Shown: positions 10,225 through 35,000 of the stretch, piece by piece | Position numbering within the stretch: the first letter of the stretch is position 1 | Layout of the letters: each line of letters begins with the position of its first letter | DNA from: Gordius sp. MW1 | Taxonomy: Eukaryota > Nematomorpha > Gordioida > Gordea > Gordiidae | Length of the DNA stretch: 64,000 nt | Assembly (NCBI GenBank): GCA_964036665.1 | Contig: OZ038527.1 | Span: 3,100,001-3,164,000, forward strand | Direction: 5' to 3' | Program-made: the position numbers and the translations under genes | Notes under the pieces: generated by a model | Databases searched by the model: none | The model's input: only the letters and a program-made list of their open reading frames with translations | Told to the model about the DNA's origin: nothing

Positions 10225-11828
10225 TTGTTGTTTATCTACTCTAATACTACTATTACCAAAACAACAACACGCACTTAATTCCTAGTGTTGAAGAGAAGGG
10301 AGGGCGCCCTCAAGTCTGGTGTAATTTGTCCGTGTAAAAGATAGGGATAATTAATTTTGTATATAATTTAAAAAAAGTGCTAGGATAAAAAAGAATTGTG
10401 AATACATTCCTCTCCCATATATCTACGAATTAAATCTATTAAATAAAATTTTTACCAACTAATTTGCAAGTTATTGACGTTTGAAAAACGCTAAAATCGC
10501 GTTTTTGGCAACTTTGACAGCGAATATCTAAAAAACTTGACGTATAGGGAAAAAACTAAAAACATATTTGTGTTCACAGTGAAAAACTCTACCAGAATCT
10601 GCAAACAGTTTGCCATTTGATTTCACAAGCCCATTATTTGTTGACCAGTGTTATTTGTTTCTGTACTTGAACAGTTTACAACTATAAAAGGTATGTTGTT
10701 TGTTGTTTTACCTTCTTAATTAATTATAGAAATTCTAGCTCAAGTTAATCAACTTGATAGAGTCAACATGCTAGATGTTAAAACTTTACAAGGCACCATT
10801 AATTTTTTAGAGCCATTTGTAATGGCTACAAATGATTTGGAAGCTGACTGTAAACCAACAATTCATTTGGTTGTATTATGGTATCATAAATTGTTGACTT
10901 TGTTGACAATTTATGATAAAGATGCCGAATTCCAAAAAAATTAGAAAAAGGGCCAAAACTTATCTTGTTGATAAGTTTGTTCTTAATGAGCATCATCTCA
11001 TAGCTACCTTTTTAATACGTAAATACAGGAACATGAAATGTTGAATCATAATGAACGGTTAAGCTTATATGCTAATATAAGGCTTAAAATACAAATATCC
11101 CACATGGTGAGAGAAACAATAAAACAATTCAGGGGAATAATGCTAAAAAGCTTTGTATGTCTAATGATGTACAATTGAATGATTTTTCTATGTTTGAAGA
11201 AAAAGAACCAGCATGAACTGGATGAGGTTCAAAAATATTTTGATTTGAAATATACATCATCATCTTCTACCTCAAATGAAGCAAATAATGATAATGAACT
11301 TACATGGTGGAAAAACCACACCTGTGAATTTTTTTATCTTAGTAAGCTAGCTACTCAATACTTAGCTGCCCCAGCCTCCTCTGGAAGTAGTGAAAGAACT
11401 TTTTCAGCTCCGGCCGAGTTTTAGAAGAAAGGAGGTCACGGTTGAGCCCGGAAAATCTAGAATCCATACTATACATCTATCATAATCTAAAACATGGGGG
11501 TATTTAAAAATTTTATAAGCTATATATTTTTTTATTTAAAAGGTGAACCAATGGAAATTGAATTATTAAAAGATGGAATTGACACAGATGATTAATTTAT
11601 ATCATTTTATTGTATTTTAATTTATATCTAATATGAAAATAAATATATTTATACATTGTAAAGTGTGAATTAAATTTAGGAAGAAAAAATATTTAAAATG
11701 GGCTGGGCTGGATTTTGTTAGGCATGGGTTGGGCTGGGCTTAAAAAAAAAGTTTGTGAGCATGGGCTGGGTTGACCTGAACATGGGTTGGGCTGGGCCGG
11801 CAAAAACCGGCTCATGCAGGCTTGTGTC

Positions 11829-13560
11829 TGCACCGTGTTTCCAACGGTTTATGATGCGGTGGCCCATAGTGAGAGTACTGCCTTCCAATTTCATTGGTTC
11901 TTAGCACTGATTCTTTCAATTTTGTAAATTGGGTAATTGGTAAAATCTTTAAACGATAAATAACAACTTCTTTTTCAACAGATATTATATTGGATAAGTG
12001 ATAAAATGATGAGACATTATCAAAGCTTTGATATTTATGAGGTTATATTATTAAATATAAGATGGTTATATTTGTTAAATTTATTAGGAAATGAATAAGA
12101 CAACAAATTGCATAGCAAATGATAACTTCAATAATATGATAAATTGCAAATATTTGAAATTTAAATTTAGGAGAATAGGCAAATATGGATCGGTATATGT
12201 TCATTTATAGAATAAGCAATAAATCAGCTTCAATAACTTATCTCATTTAACCTTTTGTCACTTGTTCCTAATGCAGGACGAATTTTATAAAGATCATTTT
12301 TCTTTTCTTCATTTCAACCTTGTGGACAGCTAAGCATGACATCATCCTTTTCGACAAAATTAAGGAAAGAGAAGATTAATCATATTGCCGTATCGAAATT
12401 TTTAAAGACTATGGAACTTTATGAAGTTCATTGTTGAAAGGTGAATGACGCAAGAGGACGTAGATGCAATAAATAGTAAAAATTACTTTTTATTTATAAG
12501 CGTCTTTATATAAATGACATGTTGGTAAATCATAAAAAAACTAAGAATGTGCAAATTAATCAGCTTAAGGCTCAACTTTAATAAAATGCGTCCTAACTTA
12601 CTCATAATATTTATATTAATTTTTATCATCATGTTGTATTCAATAAATATACTAAACTTGACGCAAATTAGCTCGTATTATTAGTCTATGATTAGTCCGC
12701 GTTGTTAATAACTTGACTTAAATGGTCAAATAATGACACCTGTCTCTCAATGGCTGCAAAACGGTCTTGATTCAACATTTAACATTAAAAGCTTTATAAT
12801 GTCTATGTACCATCGGGATTCCAGTACACAAGATAAAGTTGCAAAAGATAAACGAATTGGGTTCAAAATGCCACAGTCCAAAATGCCACACTGAATATTA
12901 CGTCACGGAAAATTAAATCTCAAATGGGGAGGGAATTTGATGTGCATCTAATCCTAACCTAAAACGCTGACCTAAAACACTACCCTGAACCTTAACCCTT
13001 AAAGTTTTAGAGTGCAGCAATAATTGTTAAATGCATACGCATGCGCATTATTAAAATGCGCAGCTATCTGATTGGTCTGTTAAATGCATAGACATGCGCA
13101 TTAAAACGGAAAAATTTGAAATGGTGAAGGTTTGGTGGCAATTGGTGAAGTTTATATTTTGAAACTTTACCTTTTGAATTGAAACGTACCATCGGTGATA
13201 TAGGTAGGATTTTATTAATATTCAGGACGAGTTAATACCTAATTACAGTTTACAAAAGGTAATAATTGTATTAAACGAAAACTGTTTACTAATAAGATTA
13301 TTCTGGAGAACAATTTTATGCAAAATGTCCATTTTTTGAAAGTTATAAAAGGTTGATGCCACTGGTAATAAATCATTTTTTAGTATTTATTATGAGGCCG
13401 TTTTTACAAAAAAGGATAGATTAAATTATATTCTAATAGGTTAAAATTTAAGAAAATCGAACACGAGACACATTTAAATTGTGGGAGAAGGTGAGGGACA
13501 CCATTAAAAGTTGGTAGTTTTGGTATTCATAATGTAATAAAATGTCATAGCAGCAGTGGT
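11829..13560. other. Intergenic, no gene seen
   Basis: AT-rich sequence with no supportable ORF. It contains one copy of the ATTGCATAGCAA word (about 12107-12118) and a paired AAATGCATA...CATGCGCATTA motif at 13030-13100. The actin 3' UTR probably extends into its right part; TTTATT (minus-strand AATAAA) occurs near 13386. Confidence 0.5.
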
Positions 13561-13741
13561 AATTCATTCATGTACAAAAGGTAAAATAATTCGAAAAGTC
13601 AATGTAGAGAGTGGTGTGATGCTCGTTTGTGATGCTTGCATAATGAATAAACGCATAATATAGAAATGATGAAAATGATAATAAGGTGTGTGGTGTCTAG
13701 CTGCAGATAGTTCATGTTTGACAGATGGCGGTGTAAATGGC

Positions 13742-17191
<3,450 letters not shown>

Positions 17192-17231
17192 TTATATTTG
17201 GGGATGAGATTTATACCACGAAAGAACGTTT

Positions 17232-17355
17232 CTAAAATAATTTCAAACAAAATGTGATATAAATATGTACGAGTTTGCCTTTCGAGGATGCTATATAATT
17301 AATAAAGGGATATGAAAATAAAGTTAACGGTTTCTAGAGAGAAGTAGTTATTTAC
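17232..17355 (-). other. Possible 5' UTR intron of actin
   Basis: Between the TATA box and the start codon the minus strand offers a donor AAA|GTAAATAAC at 17355 and an acceptor TTATTTTAG ending at 17232. Removing 124 bp would leave a short leader of about 70 nt. Actin genes often have a leader intron, so this is plausible, but it rests only on splice-site resemblance. Confidence 0.35.
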
Positions 17356-17400
17356 TTTTTTTGCGACAAAATTGTGGGTTCTAAAATTGCAGAATAATGC

Positions 17401-17408
17401 TATTTATA
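17401..17408 (-). promoter_or_regulatory. TATA box of the actin gene
   Basis: TATAAATA on the minus strand, about 220 bp before the start codon, in the sequence ACGTATAAATAGC. Transcription would be expected to begin about 30 bp downstream, near 17372. It is the best TATA match in the region, and strongly expressed muscle actins usually have one. Confidence 0.65.
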
Positions 17409-17410
17409 CG

Positions 17411-20400
17411 TCTGGTGTGAGGAGCTTATTAAGAAGCAAAGATTAAAAGAGTGCAAAAATTTATGATAGCAACAGAGCACAGCAGTGTTAAAGTCTAATG
17501 CTAAATTGGAACACGGGTGGTGGGTGGGTGGGAGTGAGGGATGGGTGCTGATAATGACTAACTAAGATATTTATCAATAATAATACTATTTTTATTTTTT
17601 TTGCAATAAGTAAGCTTATTATTATGTTTATTTGCTAAACAACTCCCTAAGCTACTACCATAATAATTAAACTGACATCATATCGATGCTAGCTATTATG
17701 ATAACAGCCGTGATTTTGTTTGCCATGCGCGTTTACTTCTTTAATAGGAGCCACCCTAATTTCGTTAAAAGAGAATGGGGGCGGGATGTAAGGGGGAAAA
17801 GAATTTAAGTTTCTAAGTCAAGGGATCAATTTAAGCTTAACTTTATCGATGGGAAGAGGCAAGGCCTGCTCGCGCTCGGGTAGTTCTGCATTGATATTCT
17901 GAATTGATGGCAGAAGGCATATGTTGTGTTAGTGTTAGGGAGGGGGGAGGGAGAGAAAAGTTCTATGTTTCTAGAAGTTTTTATTTCGCAAATTGATTTT
18001 CTTTTTCCCCCGCTTTTCTAATTGAATAAAAGCCAATATTCTCACTCCCTCAGCCCCTGCTAACCCTCCATTCCATATAAAGCTAGTATCGGACCCCTAA
18101 CCTTTTACAGTCAGGCTTAGGCAGGCATATGCTTACACAAATTTTAAACTGGAGAGAGGGAGTGAATTTAGATCAGAACTAGAGAGATAATAGCTTATGT
18201 CAATCGTTTGTAGTATAAAATTTGTAGGCTTGAGAATTTGATCAAAAGTTTTGGGAATAATTTGAGAGCGGCCGACAAATAATGTTCAATTATTTAGCGG
18301 TGCAAATTTTTTGCAATAAAATTAATCGATTATTCGCTTATAGAACCGTAACAAGGATGACTTAATACAACCTTAACCTTGTAATGCTCTAAAATCGCCG
18401 ACGCGCCACTAGAATTCGCTGATTCAAAAATAAATAGCAATTAAAAAACTTTTTAAACAAAAAAATAATTAAACTCTACATATATATTTCCATAAATAGT
18501 AATTGCATAGCAATTAAAATTGTTTATCTTAATATATCTATAGTTATGATGTTTATCACTCCTTCTACATGCAATATATTGATCCCAAAAAGTTTGGAAA
18601 CCCAAGTTGGAATAATCTAACTTAATTAGGCCAAGCCGGCTAAGGTATGGAGAGAGCTAAATTTTTCCCTTAGAACTAGAAGTTAAAGGAGCTTTATAAG
18701 GGGAGTTAAAATAGTTCCCGATGCGCCTGCATGTGGCATAACAAACAGTTTTTTCTCCCCTTTCCAACCGATTTCCATAAAAGGAATTCTCATTGCCTGC
18801 CCAGAACTCAACGTTCACAACCCCTGCCCTCTTTGCGATCCCCCCTATAAAATTTGATCTAAAAAGTCTAACCCAGCTTCCAATGATAATTAACCCTCGA
18901 ACTATCAATGCAACACTGCGTGTTTCAAACCTTCAGCGTAGCAGATAAACTTTTTTTTTATTTCGCATCTTCATCTTACATGTAGCACAAAAATCGTGGT
19001 GTGAAATGTGTGTTGTTGGTTTATCAACCAGATGAGATACCGTATTAGAGCACAAGCATTTAGAAAACACGCTCTTCATCCGTTTCTAATTCTAATCAAT
19101 CTGAAGTGCTTCGATATTTTCAACGTTTGTAAATAATAAAGTTTTCTTTGCCGTTAATTGCTCCAAAGCTTGTAGTAAGGCTGTGGATTAAAGGGTCAAT
19201 TTTATAGGGCAGAATCAATCTCGACATAACTTTTAAATGTAATGAAAGCCTTTATATTTATAGAAGTTATATCATAATAAATTATAATTCATATAAAGGA
19301 GGGCTCTAGGCGATAGAAATATAGCTAGAGCTTTTATTTAATAACTGCTATATGGTAAATTGTTTCCAAGTCTTGTCAAACCTCTAATAATGCCGATAAG
19401 CTTTGCTACATTTTCTTGATGATAAATCAAAGTTTCTTAAGAACCTTCATTTAATCACTTAAGCTTTAAAGCACGAAAAAAAAGAAGTTTTTTATTTAAA
19501 TTTTGTTTATATTAAAGCCTTTAAATAATCATTGGAGATAATAAATTTAAAATTTATGGCCATATATGGATGGAATGAGAATTTAATCACGTAACCCATT
19601 GTACAAGTACCATTTTCCATAAACACAAATAAAAAATAATTATTCTATTTTTAATAAAATATGGTCAAAACCTAAAATTTTTATGTGCCGTAGTTAAAAA
19701 AAATAAGTTTTTAACTATAAATTATTTTAGCCGATTAGTTTTCCTTTTAATTTCCTAGTAAACATAAACATTAGTTTTTATACGAATTTGTTGTGTGAAT
19801 TTAATAACGCACCAGAAGGCCCTCAAATTTATTCCTGCTATATTACAAAATTATTACAAGCCTCAATGGTACGGCCTGCTTTAATCTCTGATTTTACACT
19901 ATTCAACTAAAATAAAAGGGTTTTATGTATACATCAAATTTTTTACAATCAAAAGTTAGTTAAGAAATTTTTAAACATAATTATTCGAGAGCTGAGATTA
20001 ATGAAAAAATATATTGTAAGCATTAATATCTAAATTTCAAGCAATCAACTAAAATACTATATATACATATCATTTCTAATTTAAAATAAATGTAAAACAT
20101 TAATAAAAATTAGGCATACAAAAATAAATATATTATGGGCCCTTCAGACGTAGCCACGGGCTTTGCCGCACCCTTTCGGGTCTTCGGACTTCGTCAGCGC
20201 GCCCGGGTTGTCTTTTCTACACTTCGTAGAGAAGCAATTTATTTGATATACAATTTAAGCTGAAGTTAAATAAATAGTTATTAAGAAAACTAAGTTTCAG
20301 TTCGTAATATTAATAATGTATCAAAACTGTTAACATTCTCAAATAGTGTTGTAAAAACTTTGCAAAAAAATCAGCAGGCCGGGCTCGGTCCTATAATTTA

Positions 20401-20490
20401 ATCTTAATCGGCTGGGGTTCGGGCCGGGATGAAGTTTTTAATTTTTGCACTGGCGGGCCAATTTGGCCTAAAAGGCCCCTGCGTATCTTT
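17411..20490. other. Upstream region of actin, no gene seen
   Basis: About 3 kb between the actin promoter and the next element. It holds a second AATTGCATAGCAATT palindrome (18501-18515), a CArG-like CCATATAAAG (18075-18084), a perfect CArG box (19560-19569) and a small GC-rich stretch (20148-20230). Apparent ORFs here lack codon bias or similarity. Confidence 0.5.
19560..19569. promoter_or_regulatory. CArG box (SRF-binding-site match)
   Basis: CCATATATGG fits the CC(A/T)6GG consensus exactly. Serum response factor binds such boxes in muscle actin promoters. It lies about 2.2 kb upstream of the actin TATA box, so it could be a distal enhancer site; chance occurrence in AT-rich DNA is also possible. 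Confidence 0.35.
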
Positions 20491-20499
20491 AGTTCAGAC

Positions 20500-21477
20500 T
20501 AGAGAACTGCAAAGTTATTTTTTTCAACCCGAACCCGACACGAAATTTTTTTAAAATTTTAAACTGAACCCGACCCGGCCCGAAAGTGTTACAAAAATTT
20601 TAACCGAATTTCTTCCGAACGTGTTTCAAATTTTGGTATCCATCGCGAAAATAATAAAAATTGTGGTGTGCATTGGTGTAGCCAGGGGGTGACAGAGAGG
20701 CGGCTGCCCCCCCCTCTAAATTTAAAAAATCTTAGATATTTTATCAAATTATGGCTAAAATTAAAAAAAATGGTCATTTTGCCCTCCCTTCATCATTATT
20801 GCCACCTTCTAATTTCAATTTCCTGGCTACTCCCATGAAGGTGTTTAAAAAATCGACAAATCAAAGTGCGATTCATGAAACTAATTGATTCCACAAATTT
20901 TGATTACTAAATTTATTTTCATGATTTATTATAGATAGATATATATATGGTAGCATATAGTATCTGGTCACATTCAATTTGAAATATATTACAAATGAAT
21001 CATTTAATAAATTTAAACATAATCTTATTTGTTTTATGTATATATATTTATGTAGTTTAAACTAATAATGAACTACCACTTCACACTATTTAAATACAAT
21101 CTAAAAATTTTATTTTGTTGATACATTTTACTCACGAGTAAATTTAAATTAGCGTCCACATTAAAAATCAAATTAAAAAAAACAAAAGGAATCTTAATTA
21201 ACTTAATGAATGATCTTCAATTATAAATTTCGATATTAATTAAAAAATATTATACATAATAGCATTATTTTCAAAGGTATGTCCCGTGTATTCTGCAATC
21301 TAAGATTCATAACCCTTGACCCGACACTTTAAACCCGACCCGAAAGCATATTAAAATTTTCAACCCGAACCCGACCCGAAAGCATTTTAAAATTTTCAAC
21401 CGGAACCCGACCCGAAGACATTTCAAAATTTTCAACCCGGGGTCGGGTCCGGGTCGAGTCACCCGTGCAGTTCTCTA
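20500..21477. mobile_element. Non-autonomous hAT element, 978 bp, with 8-bp TSD
   Basis: It begins TAGAGAACTGC and ends GCAGTTCTCTA, perfect inverted ends. It is flanked by GTTCAGAC at 20492-20499 and 21478-21485, an exact 8-bp duplication. Subterminal tracts are CAACCCGAACCCGAC-type on both sides. It contains no transposase and carries a nested MITE at 20671-20836. Confidence 0.88.
20671..20836. mobile_element. CATGGGCGTAGCC-family MITE nested in the hAT element
   Basis: Left end CATTGGTGTAGCCAGG, right end CCTGGCTACTCCCATG. The interior is G-rich then C-rich, with the shared AATTATGGCTAAAATT core. It inserted after the hAT element did. Confidence 0.65.
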
Positions 21478-21485
21478 GTTCAGAC

Positions 21486-24092
21486 AAAAGGCATGGTTGG
21501 CATATCCTAAAAATTGAAAGGGCCTCTCAAATTGCCTCCTTGGAAGAAAGACCACAGGCTGAATTAGGTATAAATTTTAAAAAATTTAACTGTTAATGCT
21601 TTTTATAAGAAATAAAAAATACTGAAGATAATATAAATGCATTTTTTATCATAAACTCATCGTAAATCGAAAATTTTGACAGAAAGTTAAACCCCCACCC
21701 TTGGGCAATTCTGCCGCCAATGATGTATATACGCCATTGTAATTTTTAGACATTTAAGAAAAAGCACATGTCAAAATGCAAGATTACAAATTTAAGTAGA
21801 CGTGTTCGACTGCCCAATGCAAAATTTCCAAAGAGAATAAGAAAGTCAATCGTTCTAATAAAAATTAGTTCTGCCCAAATGTCAAGCTATTTTTCAACTA
21901 AGCCTTAAAGAAAGAATGATTTATTTTAAAAAAGGGGTAGGCGTTCTTCTCAGGTCGATTTAATCCTTGTCAAAACATCTAAGCTCAAGGGTATTAATTG
22001 CTCTACCAACAAAGGCTAATTGTAATGGCCACATAATGTGGGCCGTAAAAATTAAAATCCCCAAGAGTTGCGACTAAAATAAAAGGACAAAATTTTTTAA
22101 ATTTTTTTTAACAGTTTGATAAGGAAACTATGAGATATGTCAAATCACAACCCCATTGACAACGGGACAATGGGTTTCAGGGAAATGCAAGGAAAGAATT
22201 AGTAAAATGAACCTCGGAAAGTATGAATATTGGTATACTATGACAAGGAAAATAAGTTACATTACCAAAATGCCAAAAGATTGGATAAAAGAAGGACCAA
22301 GATTTATTTTGTCCCCAATTTCAAGGACAGGTAAAGATTAATCGACAAAATTTGGCAGGAAAGAAAATAAATTAAATGAAAGGAAGAGTTCCAACACTAC
22401 AAAGAAGTTTCCACTCCCACAAGGATCTATCATATAAAAAACGGTGATTGAAGGAAAATACATTATGAAATTTAGGGTCAGCTGGCTGAAATATATAAAC
22501 GGAGGTTAAGGTTTTTAAGGGTAAATTGAAGTCGGGAAAGGTGAAAAGGTAGACAAAACATTAATAAGTTTTAATTCATTTACTACATTGCGAAAACCGT
22601 TAAAATGCCTATTAAGAGAACGGATGGCTGTTTGATACCGATAAACAAGAAAATGAAAGATATTTAGGCGCGGCATTAGTATAGAGGGATAAAGCCCATA
22701 AATCTCATTTTCCTAATGTTTGCTCTAGGGTTAATAAAAAATTCAAGAAATTGGATTAGGACCAAAAAGAATAAATTTTCCCAACATATAATAATGGACA
22801 GTTACAGAGGCATTGTGGAAAAAGCACCATGGGGAACGATGTGATCCAATATGCCTATGGTTGGCAAATTCCTAAGTAAAAGGGCAAACGAATGGAAGAC
22901 ACTGTTGACATGGTGTATGGAACGAAAATAGAATACATATAAACAAGTGTATGTGTTCATTAAAATGAAAATATGCTGGGGCAACGTTGGTAAATGATGA
23001 CCGAAAAATATAGTGTCCTTGCTACCATAAATCTTTAACAAGGGTGTATTGTTAAAAAGGTTTGCCATTTGGATTTTTTAACACTAATTTAATATTTTTA
23101 ATAAAACATGAGAAATTTTTATTTCGTATAATTGTTTTTATTCTCGTCGAGACTTTTCTAGACCGAGACGAGATTTTCATAATGGCTCCCAAGACGAGAT
23201 TTCGAGATCGAGAAGAGACGAGATCGAAACACTAGTGTCCTTTTAAATGCCTAATGCCGGATGCTAGATGGCCCCACAAAAAGACTGAACAAGGGATTTT
23301 TAAAAAGATTAAATGGATCAATTATTAGGCCAATAATATTGTATAGGTCAAAACATGGGTTTACGGAAAAACCTTCAGGGTAACGTTCAAGAGATGTAAA
23401 TGTTAAGATAATTTTGATGTAAGAAATAACACAAAAATAAGATGAAATGAAATCCTAGTGACACCTTCTATGTGAACAGTTTTGGATGATAAAATAAGAT
23501 AGTAGTCCTGTTAATAAGATGATCGCCATTTTAAGAAAAACATAATAATTCACGCGGTAAAACGAATTACAGTAGGATCCAAACATATGCAGAAGCACAA
23601 AAGTAGTTAAAGGTGAAAAATTCTAGGGAAAGCTGACTAGGGGAGATAGCTTTTTTGAATAAACTAGTGCAAAGAGTTTGTTGACAAAATGAAAGCTAGA
23701 AGTTTTTTCACAATTTACAATTAATAATTACAAAGCAAAGTTTTATAAACACGAGTAATTACATTTAAAACAGAAAAATTACACAATGCATTTAAGTCAC
23801 ATTTAATATCTTCACAAATACCATCACCTTACACGCGAAAAAATGCATAACTATTTATTGAATATCTTGATAACAATGAGTAGCAAAAAAAGTGCATAAA
23901 AAATGAAAATTAGCACTAAAAAACGATGGCTATCAAAATTATTAAAAAATTTCTATTATAAAAAATAAGAATGGAGATATGATGGACTAGCAGAAAATAA
24001 TGATGGTGTTCATGGTTAAATGCATGATTCATAACAGTTGAGATTCCATGAATTCCAATTATAATCTTATAAAAAGGCAATGGTAAATTATT
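21486..24092. other. Intergenic between actin and the SLC3A1-like gene
   Basis: About 2.6 kb, AT-rich, no supportable gene. Plus-strand frames at 22150-22340 and 22620-23060 look like broken coding sequence (many in-frame stops) but I could not assign a family. The right part contains the 3' UTR of the SLC3A1-like gene: TTTATT at 23854-23859 is a minus-strand AATAAA about 240 nt past its stop. Confidence 0.45.
23105..23236. repeat. GAGACGAGAT-rich degraded repeat
   Basis: A stretch with CTCGTCGAGAC, CCGAGACGAGATTTTC and GAAGAGACGAGATCGAAACA words, standing out from the surrounding AT-rich DNA. A similar stretch (reverse sense words) is at 3640-3740. Probably two copies of an old dispersed repeat; the boundaries are guesses. 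Confidence 0.3.
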
Positions 24093-32916
<8,824 letters not shown>

Positions 32917-34569
32917 CTAAAAATTCAAATTTCGCGCGGTGTTACAAGTAGTTCTTATAGAAAAATCTAAAAAATCTAATTTTATTATTATTAGGAGCGG
33001 TATGATATTATGAACAACGTTCTTATTACCTCTCTACAGTTATAATATTAGCTGAACTTGACTAAGCGTTGGTTTGGCTCAATCTCAGATTCTGTATGTT
33101 TATGCCTAAAAAATTTGTAATTAAACTTGGATTATGGGTTGGAAAATGTAATATTTGAAATTACTATGTACTTTAATTAAAAGATATCGAAAGAGTATTA
33201 TAGTTGAAATTAGTTTACCGGACGAGTTTTATATAAATAAGTTTTGGTAATAAAATGGAGTTGAATAGTTAGAAAAAAATATAGTGCTGCTCAAAAATAT
33301 ATAAAGTAACTGAATTATTTATACATGAATTTTGTATATTTAATTTAAAATCGGATTCATGGGACCCGGCCGTGCGGTCTCTAAGCTAAATTACCCGCAG
33401 TAAAATGTATTATATTTATAATGAAAAATATATATAGTAAAATAATAACTAAACTATGTAATTAAAAATATTATATTAAGGCTACATAGAATTATATGGC
33501 ATATAGTAAGTTTGTACCATTCAATTAAAGTCCAAAATGGAACTGATATATTGACAAGAAAAATGTTAATTTTTATATAATGATCTTATTTTATTGGTGA
33601 AACTAAATAGCGACTGTTGCCCCAATCCAGTGGCGCAAACGAGGGGAGGGGGAAGGAAAATTCACCCCCCCCCCCCTTGTTTTTTAATTAATAACTTAAT
33701 TAAATGGGTTAAGATATTATAGTTTAAAAAGACACTTATAAAAACCTAGAAACATAGTATATACATTTAATTTAATTTGATTTAATTTTCGACAAAATGC
33801 GTTGTCAAAAATTTTTTTGCCAGAATTCCCCCCCCTCTCCCTCGTGAAAATCCTGGCTACGCGTCTGCCCCAATCCCAAATAATATACCATACATGTTTG
33901 ATTTTAGAAATTTGTAGCAAAATTTATTTGTCAGCCGTTTTCATTGCTTGCTAATAAATATAAGCGAAAATTTAATTTAAATAAGTAGCTCATAAAAGAT
34001 TTACTTATTAAAAAATTAATAGAAATAATTTATTAATAATTAAATTACGGTATATTAATTAATTGCTTGGGGGGCCAGAGAGGCCAGGCTTTTTCCCTTG
34101 GGGGGGGGGATGCAAAGGGGCCAGTATTTTGCTCTTGGATGGTCCTGACCCCTTCCTCCCCCTAGCTACGCCACTGCTTAAGCCCGCCCAAATCCTATTA
34201 AGTGTCCTCTCTGCCACCTCGGCCATGCCCAAATTATATGAGCAACTTGCCCAATGGGCCTGACCTAATGAGAACTGAAAAATTTCAAACCAATATTTAT
34301 AAATAAGCATCTCGTTAATGACATAATAATTGAAACATAGCTATTATTGAAAATTCAATTGTTGAAACCTTAAGTCGAAAATATCGAATTAATTAGGAGC
34401 TAATATCTTAAACTACTAAATTTGAACCAATAAAAATTTTGAAAATGTGAAAGGGGTGGAGGGACTTCGCGATTGCCAAAGATTTCCAAGGTTTAATAAG
34501 AAAATCTGATCCATTCCATTAAAAATTTTCCCTTAGATAAAACTAACACAACTTTAAATATAATAGCGA

Positions 34570-34743
34570 CATGGGCGTAGCAAGGTTTTGGATTAAGGGG
34601 GGGGGGCAAAACGTTTAAAAGTTCAATTAGGGAGGGGCACAACGTAAAATTTTTAAGGGTTATTGCATTGAGAATTTTTTTTTCGCCATTTAGGGGGGGG
34701 GGACAGCCGCCCCCCCCCCCCTGCCCCCCTGGTTATGTCCATG
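34570..34743. mobile_element. CATGGGCGTAGCC-family MITE
   Basis: Left end CATGGGCGTAGCAAGGTTTT, right end CTGGTTATGTCCATG. The interior contains long G and C runs; no coding sequence. Confidence 0.7.
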
Positions 34744-35000
34744 GGTCTTGGTTAAGCCATAGTTAGCAATTTTACTTATCTAACCTAACCTTCAGATAAA
34801 TTATTAACTTAATAAATTTAATGTACACTTTTCACTATGACATGATATTTCCCAATCCAAACATCACAAACGCTATAAGAAATATTTTTCGTTCCATTTA
34901 TATCATTGCCAAAATGTTTTTCGCTGTTTGTTTAAAGAGATCAGATCAGCCCCGACAGCTGCTCGATCAAGGTATCTCAGCTTACGGGCCAATATCTCTT

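Larger units (their letters stand above)
5666..10622. mobile_element. Foldback element with ~330-bp inverted arms, inserted in the hAT
   Basis: The sequence 5666-5996 reappears as its reverse complement at 10290-10622 with few mismatches. Shared landmarks are GGCAAACTGTTTGCAGATT at the outer edge, a CCAAAAACGCGATTTTAGCG stretch, and AGGGCGCCCTCC followed by TCTCTTCAACAC at the inner edge. The arms separate two halves of the hAT transposase gene, so the element inserted into the hAT. Without the gypsy element it would be about 750 bp and nearly a perfect hairpin. No ORF is present. Weak similarity between the arms continues a few bases outward (AAATCAA), so the exact outer boundary and target duplication are uncertain. 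Confidence 0.75.
4544..11508 (+). pseudogene. hAT transposase pseudogene, interrupted
   Basis: Pieces of one hAT transposase appear in order. A BED-type zinc-finger start at 4544-4690 (IWKVFMLEV, then VKCRLCN) ends in a stop. The catalytic region runs from 4791 to about 5168 (SATTDMWTDDF) and, after a frameshift near 5155, from 5135 to 5599 (ISHGFDLDHF, AYVTDQGTNMIKALE, LNCCAH). Beyond the nested insertion comes 10730-10940 (FLEPFVMATNDLEADCKP, IHLVVLWY), then the C-terminal dimerisation domain at 11200-11500 (LTWWKNH, LATQYLAAPASSGSSERTFS, with LSPENLESI in another frame). Stops and frameshifts mean it cannot make transposase. The family acts by cut-and-paste and leaves 8-bp duplications, as seen at the element's ends. 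Confidence 0.85.
4226..11820 (+). mobile_element. Decayed hAT transposon (host of two nested insertions)
   Basis: The left end reads TAGAGTCCTGCATGGGCC and the right end CCGGCTCATGCAGG. The flanks are cctgtgtc (4218-4225) and cttgtgtc (11821-11828), a 7-of-8 match to an 8-bp hAT target duplication. The last bases of the right TIR appear lost. Subterminal regions carry many GGGCTGGGCTG / CCCAGCCCAG words on both sides. Removing the foldback plus gypsy insertion (about 5666-10622) leaves roughly 2.6 kb, a normal hAT length. The TAGAGNNCTGC end is shared with the elements at 20500-21477, 49452-50307, 55181-57242 and 36082-36238, so this was perhaps a relative of the autonomous member of that group. 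Confidence 0.8.

Noticed and set aside
18657..18908. 83-codon minus-strand frame upstream of actin
   Set aside because: No similarity, no promoter or splice context, and codon use like the surrounding non-coding DNA.
22156..23068. Possible decayed retrotransposon gene
   Set aside because: The frame looks coding-like in places but has many stops and I could not identify a diagnostic motif, so I left it as intergenic.
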